Below are positions 39,143 to 48,055 of a DNA stretch of 64,000 bases, piece after piece (positions within the stretch are counted from its first letter, which is position 1; the number at the start of each line of letters is the position of its first letter). The notes below the pieces were generated by a model. It was given only the letters and a program-made list of their open reading frames with translations. It was not told the origin of the DNA and ran no database searches. The position numbers and the translations under genes were made by a program. Source of the stretch: Polaribacter vadi (GTDB lineage Bacteria; Bacteroidota; Bacteroidia; Flavobacteriales; Flavobacteriaceae); assembly GCF_001761365.1 (NCBI RefSeq), contig NZ_CP017477.1, positions 1,138,501 through 1,202,500 of the forward strand, in the 5' to 3' direction.

Positions 39143-40045
39143 TTATTTAGCTTCCAAATATAAGACTATTCTATCATACAATTCTACAGGAAAACCTTCG
39201 ATATGTTTTAATTCTGATATATTTTGAAGTTCGGCAACTTCATCTCTATAATTAAATATTTTCTTGCACAACTCATAATCTACATAAGGATTTTTAAGTA
39301 ATTGCTTGAATTCTATTGTGTTTATATTTACCTTTTTAATGATTGGTTTTTCATCGATTTTAAAAACTGACAGCACTTTGTCTGCAATTTCTTTATCTAA
39401 ACCCCAAACTTCGTAAAGTTGATCATCGAAAGAAAATCCTTGTAATTTAGAACGATACTTAATAATTCTATTAGAAAACGCAGAACCAATTCCACTTATT
39501 GACTGGAAATCTTCTGCTGTTGCTTTATTTATATCTGTTGTTGATATTTTAACTTCCTTCTTTTTATAACTATTTTCAGTAAAAGATTCTTTTGAGTTTC
39601 GCGAAGAATTGGAAGATTGATTTTGTTTTACAACCCAATCTGGAAACTTAAAATATGGAGAAATTTTGTTTAATAAAGAGTCAGAAACTTTGGTGATATT
39701 TTGAAATTCTTCTTTTGAGTTGATAAACTTATTGGTTTTTCTAAACACTAATAGTCTGTCTATTTCCTCTAAAGACATTCCTAATTGTTCTCCTTTATAA
39801 TCTGTAATATAATTTGGATTAAAAGGATAAACTTTTGGTTTTCTATTTTCAATTTCTATAGCTTTTAAACTATCTATTTGATTTTGAAAAGCAACTAATT
39901 CTGGGTTATTTGTATTAATGATTTCATTGTCAGTAAAAACATCAACAAAAATAAAAATTTGAACAATAATGATGAGTAATACCAAAATAAAAATCCCATT
40001 TCTTTGGCTTTTATTATACCAGAAATGGGATTTAAATATGTTCAT
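39143..40045 (-). CDS. Membrane-anchored helix-hairpin-helix (ComEA-like) protein
   Basis: The 300-residue protein has one N-terminal TM helix (about 18-36) and three HhH-type segments. The last two are clear: INKATAEDFQSISGIGSAFSNRIIKYR (about 175-205) and VNINTIEFKQLLKNPYVDYELCKKIFNYR (about 239-268). ComEA-type proteins bind DNA at the envelope for uptake. Here the function is not proved, and this long form is common in Flavobacteriia. It sits 9 bp after the AGCS symporter and 20 bp before the acyl-CoA dehydrogenase, an operon with no obvious common pathway. Confidence 0.85.
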   Translation of the reverse strand: MNIFKSHFWYNKSQRNGIFILVLLIIIVQIFIFVDVFTDNEIINTNNPELVAFQNQIDSLKAIEIENRKPKVYPFNPNYITDYKGEQLGMSLEEIDRLLVFRKTNKFINSKEEFQNITKVSDSLLNKISPYFKFPDWVVKQNQSSNSSRNSKESFTENSYKKKEVKISTTDINKATAEDFQSISGIGSAFSNRIIKYRSKLQGFSFDDQLYEVWGLDKEIADKVLSVFKIDEKPIIKKVNINTIEFKQLLKNPYVDYELCKKIFNYRDEVAELQNISELKHIEGFPVELYDRIVLYLEAK

Positions 40046-40054
40046 TTTATAATT

Positions 40055-41743
40055 TTACATGTGATCGTTTACATCTATTGCTCCATCTTCAATTGCTTCT
40101 TCTTTTTTATTAATTGCATTTGTATATTTTGCTAATTCTCTTTTAATTACTGGCGATAACATAACAACACCAATAATATTTGGAACTACCATTGCAAAAA
40201 TCATTGCATCAGAGAAATCAATTACAGCACCTAAACTTATTGATGCTCCAACAATTACAAACATTAAGAATAAAACCTTATAAACTAAATCTGTTATTTT
40301 ACCTTTTCCGAATAAAAATTTCCATCCTTGCATACCATAATAAGACCACGAAATCATTGTTGAAAATGCGAATAAAATTACAGCAATTGTTAATACTATA
40401 GAGAAGTGAGGAATTACAGAATCAAAAGCGATTGCTGTTAATTCTACACCTTCTTTAATTTCTACTCCATATTGCATAAATTGTCCATCGAAATTAGTAA
40501 TAATAATTACCAAAGCTGTCATTGTACAAATAATTACAGTATCAATAAAAGGCTCTAAAAGCGCAACAATACCTTCACTTGCTGGGTATTTTGTTCTTAC
40601 AGCTGAATGCGCAATAGCAGCTGAACCAACGCCTGCTTCGTTAGAGAATGCTCCTCTACGAATTCCTTGAATCATTACACCTACTAAACCACCTGCAATT
40701 CCTAAGCCTGAAAATGCGCCTTCATATATCAACATAAAAGCATCATCTATTAAAGTAAAGTTTGCGAATAAAATAATTAACGCAGCTAATACATAAATAC
40801 CAGCCATAAAAGGAACTACTTTTTCTGTTACAGAAGCAATTCTTTTAATACCTCCAATAATTACAACAGCTACTAAAACAGCCATTACAATTCCAAAGTA
40901 TAAACCTGCATTACCTCCAGTTAAATCGAACAATTTAGTAAATTGAGCTGCAGCTTGGTTTGCTTGAAACATGTTTCCACCTCCAAAAGAACCACCAACC
41001 ACAAAGATTGCAAATAAAACTGCTAGTACTTTTCCTAAACCACCTGCGCCTTTTTCTTTTAATCCTTTTGTTAAATAGTACATTGGTCCACCATAAACGG
41101 TTCCATCTGCATCTACATCTCTATATTTAACACCCAAAGTACATTCTGCGAATTTTGATGCCATTCCTAAAAAACCAGCAACAATCATCCAAAATGTAGC
41201 TCCTGGACCACCAATTGATAAAGCAACTGCAACACCTGCAATATTACCCAAACCAACAGTTGCAGAAAGCGCTGCTGTTAATGCCTGAAAGTGAGAAACT
41301 TCTCCCTCTGCACTTTCATCTCTTATCGTTTCAAAAACATCTCCTCCAGGTGTTTGATCACCAAATGATTTCTCTGAGGCATTTTCATTCTCATCGTTTA
41401 TTGAACCGATAACATCTTCAACTTGAGCTTCATCTCCATATAATTTATCAACTCCATGCTTTTCTATATCCTCATATTTACCTTTAACCACTTGAAAAGC
41501 AGTTACAAAACCAGTAATATTTATAAATTTAAAGTATAATGTAAAATATAAAGCACCGCCAACTAAAACAATTAATACCCAAGGAATTTGAAAAGTTTCT
41601 GAAAATGGAATTTCATAAAATATAGCATCTACAAACCAACCTGTGTAATCTTTAAATACCACGTCAATTTTATCGGATGTACTTTGAGCAAATGTTACTA
41701 TTGGTACTGCTAAAAAAAGCAGTGATAAGAGTTTTTTATTCAT
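40055..41743 (-). CDS. AGCS family sodium:alanine/glycine symporter
   Basis: The 562-residue polytopic protein carries AGCS motifs: LTAALSATVGLGNIAGVA, GGPGATFWM, and NEAGVGSAAIAHSAV. It imports alanine or glycine with sodium. Two oddities stand out: the N-terminus reads like a cleavable signal peptide ending TFAQ, and a strongly acidic insertion of about 60 residues (90-148) separates the second TM helix from the conserved core. Its cytosolic or periplasmic side is uncertain. It is the first gene of a three-gene minus-strand cluster. Confidence 0.93.
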   Translation of the reverse strand: MNKKLLSLLFLAVPIVTFAQSTSDKIDVVFKDYTGWFVDAIFYEIPFSETFQIPWVLIVLVGGALYFTLYFKFINITGFVTAFQVVKGKYEDIEKHGVDKLYGDEAQVEDVIGSINDENENASEKSFGDQTPGGDVFETIRDESAEGEVSHFQALTAALSATVGLGNIAGVAVALSIGGPGATFWMIVAGFLGMASKFAECTLGVKYRDVDADGTVYGGPMYYLTKGLKEKGAGGLGKVLAVLFAIFVVGGSFGGGNMFQANQAAAQFTKLFDLTGGNAGLYFGIVMAVLVAVVIIGGIKRIASVTEKVVPFMAGIYVLAALIILFANFTLIDDAFMLIYEGAFSGLGIAGGLVGVMIQGIRRGAFSNEAGVGSAAIAHSAVRTKYPASEGIVALLEPFIDTVIICTMTALVIIITNFDGQFMQYGVEIKEGVELTAIAFDSVIPHFSIVLTIAVILFAFSTMISWSYYGMQGWKFLFGKGKITDLVYKVLFLMFVIVGASISLGAVIDFSDAMIFAMVVPNIIGVVMLSPVIKRELAKYTNAINKKEEAIEDGAIDVNDHM

Positions 41744-41831
41744 AATATAATATTAGTTAGTTTTAAATTTACTGACGTGCAATATCTTAAAAAAATGTGC
41801 TTTTAACAACTTTTAACAGTTAAAAATGATT

Positions 41832-42731
41832 TTACGATAACGTTTCCTTAAACTTTTGTAAATCTTCTTTAAAAGTTTTTGGATAAAAGTTTAACTCTCT
41901 ATTCGTTTTACTTAAATCGAAACCTGTTTTGGCAGGTCTTGGCGCTGTTTGGTTTAAGGTTGATGTAGATATTGGTTTTAATAAACTTTTATCTAAATTA
42001 AATACCTCTGCAATTTCTTGTGTAATTTCAAAAACACTCATTAATTTATTAGATGAGATATTAAAAATTCCTGTTGCTTTTTTATCCATAGAAATTTTAC
42101 AAGCCATTGCTAAATCTAAAACATAGGTTGGTGCTCTATATTGATCGTCTACAATTGTAATTTCTTTTCCTTCCTCCAACATTTGTTTTACCCAAAGTAC
42201 AATATTACTTCTACTCATATCAAACACTTTTCCATAAACCAAAATGGTTCTTAAAATTGTAAAGTTGATATTTGAACTGGTTAAAACTTTTTCTGATTTT
42301 AATTTCGATAATCCATAATAACTAATTGGATTTGGTGTATCTGTTTCTTTATAATTCCCTTTTAAACCATCAAAAATAAAATCTGTAGAAATATGAATTA
42401 CGTGTGCATTAATTTCTTCAGCAATTTCTGATAGCCATTTTACAACATCAACATTTAATACATCGCAAGCTTGTTTGTTATTTTCACAATCATCAACTTG
42501 CGTCATTGCAGCTGTATTAATTATAAAATCTGGCTGAATTTCTTTGATACTTTTTCTTAAATTTTCTTCATTCGTAATATCAATAGAAACATATGCGAAA
42601 TCTTCTCTCCCACTCCTATTTATACCTTTTGAAAAACCGTAGACTTCATATTTTTCTTTTTCTTCTGATAATAAATTTAATAAGGATTGCCCAAGCAAAC
42701 CATTACTGCCTGTTATAATTACTTTAATCAT
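41832..42731 (-). CDS. SDR/RmlD-like sugar-nucleotide reductase
   Basis: The 299-residue Rossmann protein has GSNGLLGQSL (8-17) for NAD(P) binding, INTAAMTQVDDCE (substrate region) and the catalytic pair in SYYGLSKLKSEK (YxxxK). The family includes dTDP-4-dehydrorhamnose reductase and related epimerases. No other nucleotide-sugar genes are near, so the substrate is open. It is transcribed alone on the minus strand. Confidence 0.85.
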   Translation of the reverse strand: MIKVIITGSNGLLGQSLLNLLSEEKEKYEVYGFSKGINRSGREDFAYVSIDITNEENLRKSIKEIQPDFIINTAAMTQVDDCENNKQACDVLNVDVVKWLSEIAEEINAHVIHISTDFIFDGLKGNYKETDTPNPISYYGLSKLKSEKVLTSSNINFTILRTILVYGKVFDMSRSNIVLWVKQMLEEGKEITIVDDQYRAPTYVLDLAMACKISMDKKATGIFNISSNKLMSVFEITQEIAEVFNLDKSLLKPISTSTLNQTAPRPAKTGFDLSKTNRELNFYPKTFKEDLQKFKETLS

Positions 42732-42904
42732 TGATTATTTTTAATACTAATATTCGTTTTATTTTTACAAAGGTTTCTCTAATTATCAAAAATGTTCACG
42801 CTAAAATTATACATGATTGTTTTATAAAATTTATCAATATTGAGTAAACCTGATAATTTTCAGTATATATGTGTGAAAAAATTGGGTTCTGTTGAGAAAA
42901 ACAC

Positions 42905-43903
42905 CTAAAACAATTCTCTTAATTTAATGATTTGTTCTGGCCTTCCTAAAACAATTAAATGAGAACCTTGTATTAATTTACTATTTGCTTCAGGATTTAT
43001 AATGTAATCTTTATCAGGATTTCTAAAACCGATAACTGTACAGCCTGTTTGTCTTCTTAAATCTAAATCTAAGATTGTTTTTCCTAAGTATTTTGCAGGA
43101 AGTGTGTCAACATCAATTTCTTCTAAATTTGCTGTGGTTTCACCTTCAATTGTTAATCTGTCCACAAACTCAATAACATCTGGAGTTGTCACTAAAGAAG
43201 CCATATGATTTCCACCTAATTTATCTGGCATAATTACATTATCTGCACCCGCTATTTTTAATTTACTGTAAGAACTTTCGTTACTTGCTCTGCTTATAAT
43301 TTTAAAATCTTTATTTAATTGTCTCGCACTTAAAACCACAAATAAATTATCTGCGTCTGAAGGTAAAGTTGTTATTAAATTTGCTGCATTTGTAATTCCT
43401 GCTCTTAACAAAACCTCATCTGTAGTTGCATCTCCTTGCACATTTAAAATTTCTTCTGCATCTAATAAATCTATAATTTCTTTATCATTTTCGATTACCA
43501 CAATTTTTTTATTGTAGTTGGTTAATTTTAAAATTGCTTGTTTTCCATTTCTCCCAAAACCACAAACAATAGTATGTCCTGTTAATCTATTAATTTGTTT
43601 TTCCACGTTTCTATGTTTAAAATGATCAAAAAGTTTTCCACTTACTAAATATTCTGAAAAGGCAGAAATTGCATATCCAAAAATAGTAATACTCGTTAAA
43701 ATTAAAAAAATTGTAAATACTTTTTCTTCGGGCGAAAAAGGTCTTAACTCTCCAAAACCAACTGTAGTAACTGTAATTACAGTCATATAAACAGCATCTA
43801 TAAAAGTATAATGAGACAACCACATATAGCCAATTGTACCTACTGCAATAGTAGATGCAACTAAAAGTAAGGTTGTATATATTTTAGAGTCGAAATTTCT
43901 CAT
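42905..43903 (-). CDS. Potassium channel with TrkA-N/TrkA-C regulatory domains
   Basis: The 332-residue protein has two TM helices flanking a pore with filter TVTTVGFGE (45-52). It has a Rossmann RCK domain starting TIVCGFGRNGKQA (about 111-123) and a C-terminal TrkA-C domain (about 245-332). The fold is that of MthK/Kch-like channels gated by a ligand at the RCK ring. The filter reads VGFG rather than VGYG, which is seen in other K+ channels. It overlaps functionally with the small PspC-like gene 3 bp upstream. Confidence 0.9.
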   Translation of the reverse strand: MRNFDSKIYTTLLLVASTIAVGTIGYMWLSHYTFIDAVYMTVITVTTVGFGELRPFSPEEKVFTIFLILTSITIFGYAISAFSEYLVSGKLFDHFKHRNVEKQINRLTGHTIVCGFGRNGKQAILKLTNYNKKIVVIENDKEIIDLLDAEEILNVQGDATTDEVLLRAGITNAANLITTLPSDADNLFVVLSARQLNKDFKIISRASNESSYSKLKIAGADNVIMPDKLGGNHMASLVTTPDVIEFVDRLTIEGETTANLEEIDVDTLPAKYLGKTILDLDLRRQTGCTVIGFRNPDKDYIINPEANSKLIQGSHLIVLGRPEQIIKLRELF

Positions 43904-43906
43904 AGA

Positions 43907-44134
43907 TTACAAATCGAAAACCGAACTTCTTTTGGTGTAAATTAAATCTTTTAATTTCATTGCAAAGACAAATGTTAAGTAAAATCCGAAAGACAAACCA
44001 ACTGTAAAAAAAGTTACGTAAATAAAATAGATTCGTACATTTTTTGCGTGCATCCCCAATCTATCTGCTAGCCTTTGGAAAAAACCAAAACCATGCCTTT
44101 CAAAAAAATGACGTATTGAATGTATAAATTTCAT
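43907..44134 (-). CDS. Small PspC-like membrane protein
   Basis: About 75 residues start at the preferred ATG 44134 (an ATG at 44155 adds seven residues of doubtful value). It has one or two TM helices and the PspC-type start FIHSIRHFFERHGFGFFQRLADRLGM. PspC domains respond to membrane stress in other bacteria. Here the protein is only a minimal unit, 3 bp ahead of the channel gene, so a role in channel or membrane sensing is inferred. Confidence 0.75.
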   Translation of the reverse strand: MKFIHSIRHFFERHGFGFFQRLADRLGMHAKNVRIYFIYVTFFTVGLSFGFYLTFVFAMKLKDLIYTKRSSVFDL

Positions 44135-44213
44135 CTCTAAAATTTTTACCTGCAAGATAATACAAACTCTTTATTTGTTCTGTACTTTTTTATCTAAAAT
44201 GATTAGGAATCCT

Positions 44214-44221
44214 TAACTTTG
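44214..44221 (+). promoter_or_regulatory. Probable -7 promoter element of uvrA
   Basis: TAACTTTG matches TAnnTTTG. It ends only 5 bp before the first TTG start codon of uvrA, so the message may be leaderless or use the next TTG at 44245. Confidence 0.5.
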
Positions 44222-44226
44222 CACTT

Positions 44227-47067
44227 TTGAAAAAAATACCTTATTTGAAAGATCAAGAATATATAGAAGTTTACGGAGCTAGAGTTCATAATTTAAAAAA
44301 TATTGATGTAAAAATTCCTCGTGAAAAACTCGTGGTTATTACAGGATTAAGTGGAAGTGGAAAATCTTCCTTAGCTTTTGACACCATTTATGCAGAAGGA
44401 CAAAGACGTTATATTGAAACGTTTTCTGCCTATGCTCGTCAGTTTTTAGGTGGATTGGAAAGACCAGATGTTGATAAAATTGACGGACTTTCGCCAGTAA
44501 TTTCTATTGAACAAAAAACCACCAATAAAAGTCCACGTTCTACAGTTGGTACAATTACAGAAATCTACGATTTTTTACGATTATTGTTTGCAAGAGCTTC
44601 TGATGCATACTCTTATAATACTGGCGAAAAAATGGTCAGTTATTCAGATGAGCAAATAAAAGAATTAATTTCTACGGATTTTGCTGATAAAAAAATAGCA
44701 GTTTTAGCACCATTAATTAAATCTAGAAAAGGGCATTATCGTGAGCTTTTTGAGCAAATTTCTAAACAAGGTTTTGTTAGAGTTAGAGTTGATGGTGAAA
44801 TTAAAGAAATAGAAAAAGGAATGCGTTTAGACAGATACAAAACGCATGATATTGAAGTGGTTATTGATCGACTTTTAGTAAACGAATCATCAGAAAAAAG
44901 ATTAGAAGAAACCATAAAAACGGCTTTATATTCTGGGAATAATATTATGATGGTTATTGATATTGATGAAGAAAAACCTCGATATTTTAGCCGTGAATTA
45001 ATGTGTCCAACCACAGGAATTGCATATCCAAATCCTGAACCTAACAACTTTTCTTTCAACTCGCCAAAAGGTGCTTGTGATACTTGTAATGGTCTAGGAG
45101 TTACTCAAGAAATCAACTTAAAAAAAGTAATTCCAGATACTAGTATTTCTATTAAAAATGGGGGAATTATCCCTTTAGGAGAACAAAAAAATAGCTGGAT
45201 TTTTAAACAAATTCAAAATATTGCAGAACGTTATCAATTTAAATTAACAGATGCAATCAAAGACATTCCAAAAGAAGCTTTAGAAATTATTTTAAATGGT
45301 GGAAACGAAGCTTTTAAAATAGAATCTAAAACTGTTGGTGTAACAAGAAACTACAAAATAGATTTTGAAGGAATTGTAGCTTTTATTACAGGGCAATTTG
45401 ACAATGCAGAAAGCACTTCAATAAAACGTTGGGCAAAAGGTTTTATGGATGAAGTTACCTGCAAAACTTGCGAAGGAAAACGTTTAAAAAAAGAAGCGCT
45501 TCATTTTAAAATTACTGATAAAAACATAAGCGATTTAGCACAGTTAGATGTCTTAGAATTGGCAAAATGGTTTTCAACTATTGAAAAAGATTTATCAGAA
45601 AAACAAGTAACAATTGCATCAGAAATATTAAAAGAAATACGAACTAGAATTCAGTTTTTGTTGGATGTTGGTTTGGATTATTTAACGTTAGATAGAACCT
45701 CAAAATCGCTTTCTGGTGGAGAAGCACAAAGAATTCGTTTGGCAACTCAAATAGGTTCGCAATTAGTGGGTGTTTTATATATTTTAGATGAACCAAGTAT
45801 TGGATTGCATCAAAGAGATAATCAAAAATTGATAGATTCTTTGATTAAATTACGTGATGTTGGAAACTCTGTTTTGGTAGTTGAACATGATGAAGATATG
45901 ATGAAAAAGGCCGATTTTGTGTTAGATATTGGTCCAGGAGCAGGAAAACATGGAGGAGAAATTGTAAGTATTGGAACCTATGATGAAATCATTAAAACAA
46001 AAACTTTAACTACAGATTATTTAACTGGCAGAAAAAAGATTGAAGTTCCTAAAACTCGAAGAGAAGGCAATGGAAAAACCATCAAACTAAAAGGTGCTTC
46101 TGGAAATAATTTAAAAAATGTTTCAGTTGAGTTTCCTTTAGGAAAAATGATTTGTGTTACAGGAGTTTCTGGAAGTGGAAAATCAACCTTAATTAACGAA
46201 ACTTTATATCCGATTTTAAATGCTCATATATATAGAGGTGTAAAAGTTCCTAAACCTTACAAAAAAATTGAAGGTTTAGAACATGTAGATAAAGTGATTG
46301 ATATTGACCAATCTCCAATTGGTAGAACACCAAGATCTAACCCAGCAACCTACACAAAAACGTTTGATGAAATTAGAAGTTTGTTTGCAAAAACAACTGA
46401 AGCTGCCATTCGTGGTTACAAAGCTGGTCGTTTTTCTTTTAATGTAAAAGGTGGACGCTGTGAAACCTGTCAAGGTGCAGGAGTTAGAATTATTGAAATG
46501 AACTTTTTACCTGATGTGCAAGTGGAATGTGAAACCTGCCAAGGAAAACGTTTTAACAGAGAAACTTTAGAAATTAGATATAAAGGAAAATCGATTTCTG
46601 ATGTCTTAAATATGACTATTGAAGATGCAACCGATTTCTTTGAAATGATTCCTAAAATCCACAGAAAATTAAAAACGATTAAAGATGTTGGTTTGGGTTA
46701 TATTACTCTAGGACAACAATCTACCACACTTTCTGGTGGTGAAGCACAAAGAATAAAATTGGCATCAGAATTATCTAAAAGAGATACAGGAAATACGTTT
46801 TATATTTTAGATGAACCAACAACTGGGCTTCATTTTGAAGACATTAGAGTGCTGATGGACGTTTTAAATAAACTAGCAGATAAAGGAAATACTGTTTTAA
46901 TTATTGAACATAATTTAGATGTTGTAAAATTGGCAGATTATGTAATTGATGTTGGTATGGAAGGTGGAAAAAAAGGTGGAAAAATTTTAGTTACAGGAAC
47001 TCCTGAAGAAGTAGCCAAACATAAAACAAGTTATACAGCAAAATTTTTGCGAAAAGAATTAAACTAA
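44227..47067 (+). CDS. uvrA: UvrABC nucleotide excision repair protein UvrA
   Basis: The 946-residue ATPase finds DNA damage with UvrB. It has two ABC modules: Walker [15 protein letters not shown] and [14 protein letters not shown], with two LSGGEAQRI signatures and D-loops LDEPSIGLH and [10 protein letters not shown] Cys-rich zinc region in the second half has CETCQGAG and CETCQGKR. In the first zinc module the usual CPxC is CPTT, so one Cys is missing, which I believe is common in Bacteroidota UvrA. No ATG precedes the conserved start; candidates are TTG at 44227 and TTG at 44245. Confidence 0.97.
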   Translation: MKKIPYLKDQEYIEVYGARVHNLKNIDVKIPREKLVVITGLSGSGKSSLAFDTIYAEGQRRYIETFSAYARQFLGGLERPDVDKIDGLSPVISIEQKTTNKSPRSTVGTITEIYDFLRLLFARASDAYSYNTGEKMVSYSDEQIKELISTDFADKKIAVLAPLIKSRKGHYRELFEQISKQGFVRVRVDGEIKEIEKGMRLDRYKTHDIEVVIDRLLVNESSEKRLEETIKTALYSGNNIMMVIDIDEEKPRYFSRELMCPTTGIAYPNPEPNNFSFNSPKGACDTCNGLGVTQEINLKKVIPDTSISIKNGGIIPLGEQKNSWIFKQIQNIAERYQFKLTDAIKDIPKEALEIILNGGNEAFKIESKTVGVTRNYKIDFEGIVAFITGQFDNAESTSIKRWAKGFMDEVTCKTCEGKRLKKEALHFKITDKNISDLAQLDVLELAKWFSTIEKDLSEKQVTIASEILKEIRTRIQFLLDVGLDYLTLDRTSKSLSGGEAQRIRLATQIGSQLVGVLYILDEPSIGLHQRDNQKLIDSLIKLRDVGNSVLVVEHDEDMMKKADFVLDIGPGAGKHGGEIVSIGTYDEIIKTKTLTTDYLTGRKKIEVPKTRREGNGKTIKLKGASGNNLKNVSVEFPLGKMICVTGVSGSGKSTLINETLYPILNAHIYRGVKVPKPYKKIEGLEHVDKVIDIDQSPIGRTPRSNPATYTKTFDEIRSLFAKTTEAAIRGYKAGRFSFNVKGGRCETCQGAGVRIIEMNFLPDVQVECETCQGKRFNRETLEIRYKGKSISDVLNMTIEDATDFFEMIPKIHRKLKTIKDVGLGYITLGQQSTTLSGGEAQRIKLASELSKRDTGNTFYILDEPTTGLHFEDIRVLMDVLNKLADKGNTVLIIEHNLDVVKLADYVIDVGMEGGKKGGKILVTGTPEEVAKHKTSYTAKFLRKELN

Positions 47068-47144
47068 AAATAGTTTACAAAATAGGCTCAATACTTAAAA
47101 AAGTACTAATTTAGTAAGCTGTTTAAAAATTAAAAAAATATATA

Positions 47145-47852
47145 ATGACGAACGACGATAGAAAAATAAAAGAAAAATTAGGGCAAAAAACTTGGAACGA
47201 AATTAAAACAAATGACTCTTGGGCTATTTTTAAAATAATGGCAGAATTTGTAGATGGGTATGAAAAATTAAGTAAAATTGGTCCTTCAGTTTCTATTTTT
47301 GGATCTGCAAGAACAAAGCCAGATCATCCTTATTATATATTAGCAGAAGAAATTGCTTACAAATTAACTCAAAATGGTTATGGTGTAATTACTGGTGGTG
47401 GACCAGGAATTATGGAAGCTGGTAATAAAGGAGCAAGAAGAGGAAAAGGATCTTCTGTAGGTTTAAATATAGAATTGCCTTTTGAACAACATGACAATCC
47501 TTGGATTGATAAAGATAAAAATTTAGAATTTGATTACTTTTTTGTTCGTAAAGTTATGTTTGTAAAATACTCACAAGGTTTTATTGTAATGCCTGGAGGT
47601 TTTGGAACTATGGATGAGCTTTTTGAAGCTATCACATTAATTCAAACTAAAAAAATTGGACGTTTTCCGATTGTTTTAGTTGGCACAAAATTTTGGGGAG
47701 GCTTAATAGATTGGGTAAAAGATACCTTAATCACAGAAAAAAATATTGGTTTAGAAGATTTAAGTTTGTTTAGAATTGTTGATACTGCTGATGAAGCTGT
47801 AGAACATTTAAATAAATTTTACGCTAAATATCAATTAAAACCTAACTTCTAA
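47145..47852 (+). CDS. LOG family (TIGR00730) phosphoribohydrolase-like protein
   Basis: The 235-residue Rossmann-like protein has the LOG motif pair GGGPGIMEAGNKG and PGGFGTMDELFE. These enzymes cleave cytokinin-type nucleoside 5'-monophosphates or related AMP nucleotides to base and ribose-phosphate. The start ATG is at 47145, 77 bp behind uvrA. The physiological substrate in this organism is unknown. Confidence 0.9.
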   Translation: MTNDDRKIKEKLGQKTWNEIKTNDSWAIFKIMAEFVDGYEKLSKIGPSVSIFGSARTKPDHPYYILAEEIAYKLTQNGYGVITGGGPGIMEAGNKGARRGKGSSVGLNIELPFEQHDNPWIDKDKNLEFDYFFVRKVMFVKYSQGFIVMPGGFGTMDELFEAITLIQTKKIGRFPIVLVGTKFWGGLIDWVKDTLITEKNIGLEDLSLFRIVDTADEAVEHLNKFYAKYQLKPNF

Positions 47853-48055
47853 GAATTATTTATTCTTGATTTTTTTAATAAAACACATTAATATTTATTT
47901 ACAATAAATTCATTTTTAAAGACTAATATTGTAAAACTTTTTTTACTTTTAATAAGATAAAAATTAGTTGATAATGAACTTGAATATTTTTAGTATAAAA
48001 TTACACTTTTTACATACCAATGTTTATAAACCTTTAAAATTGATAAAAATTTAAT

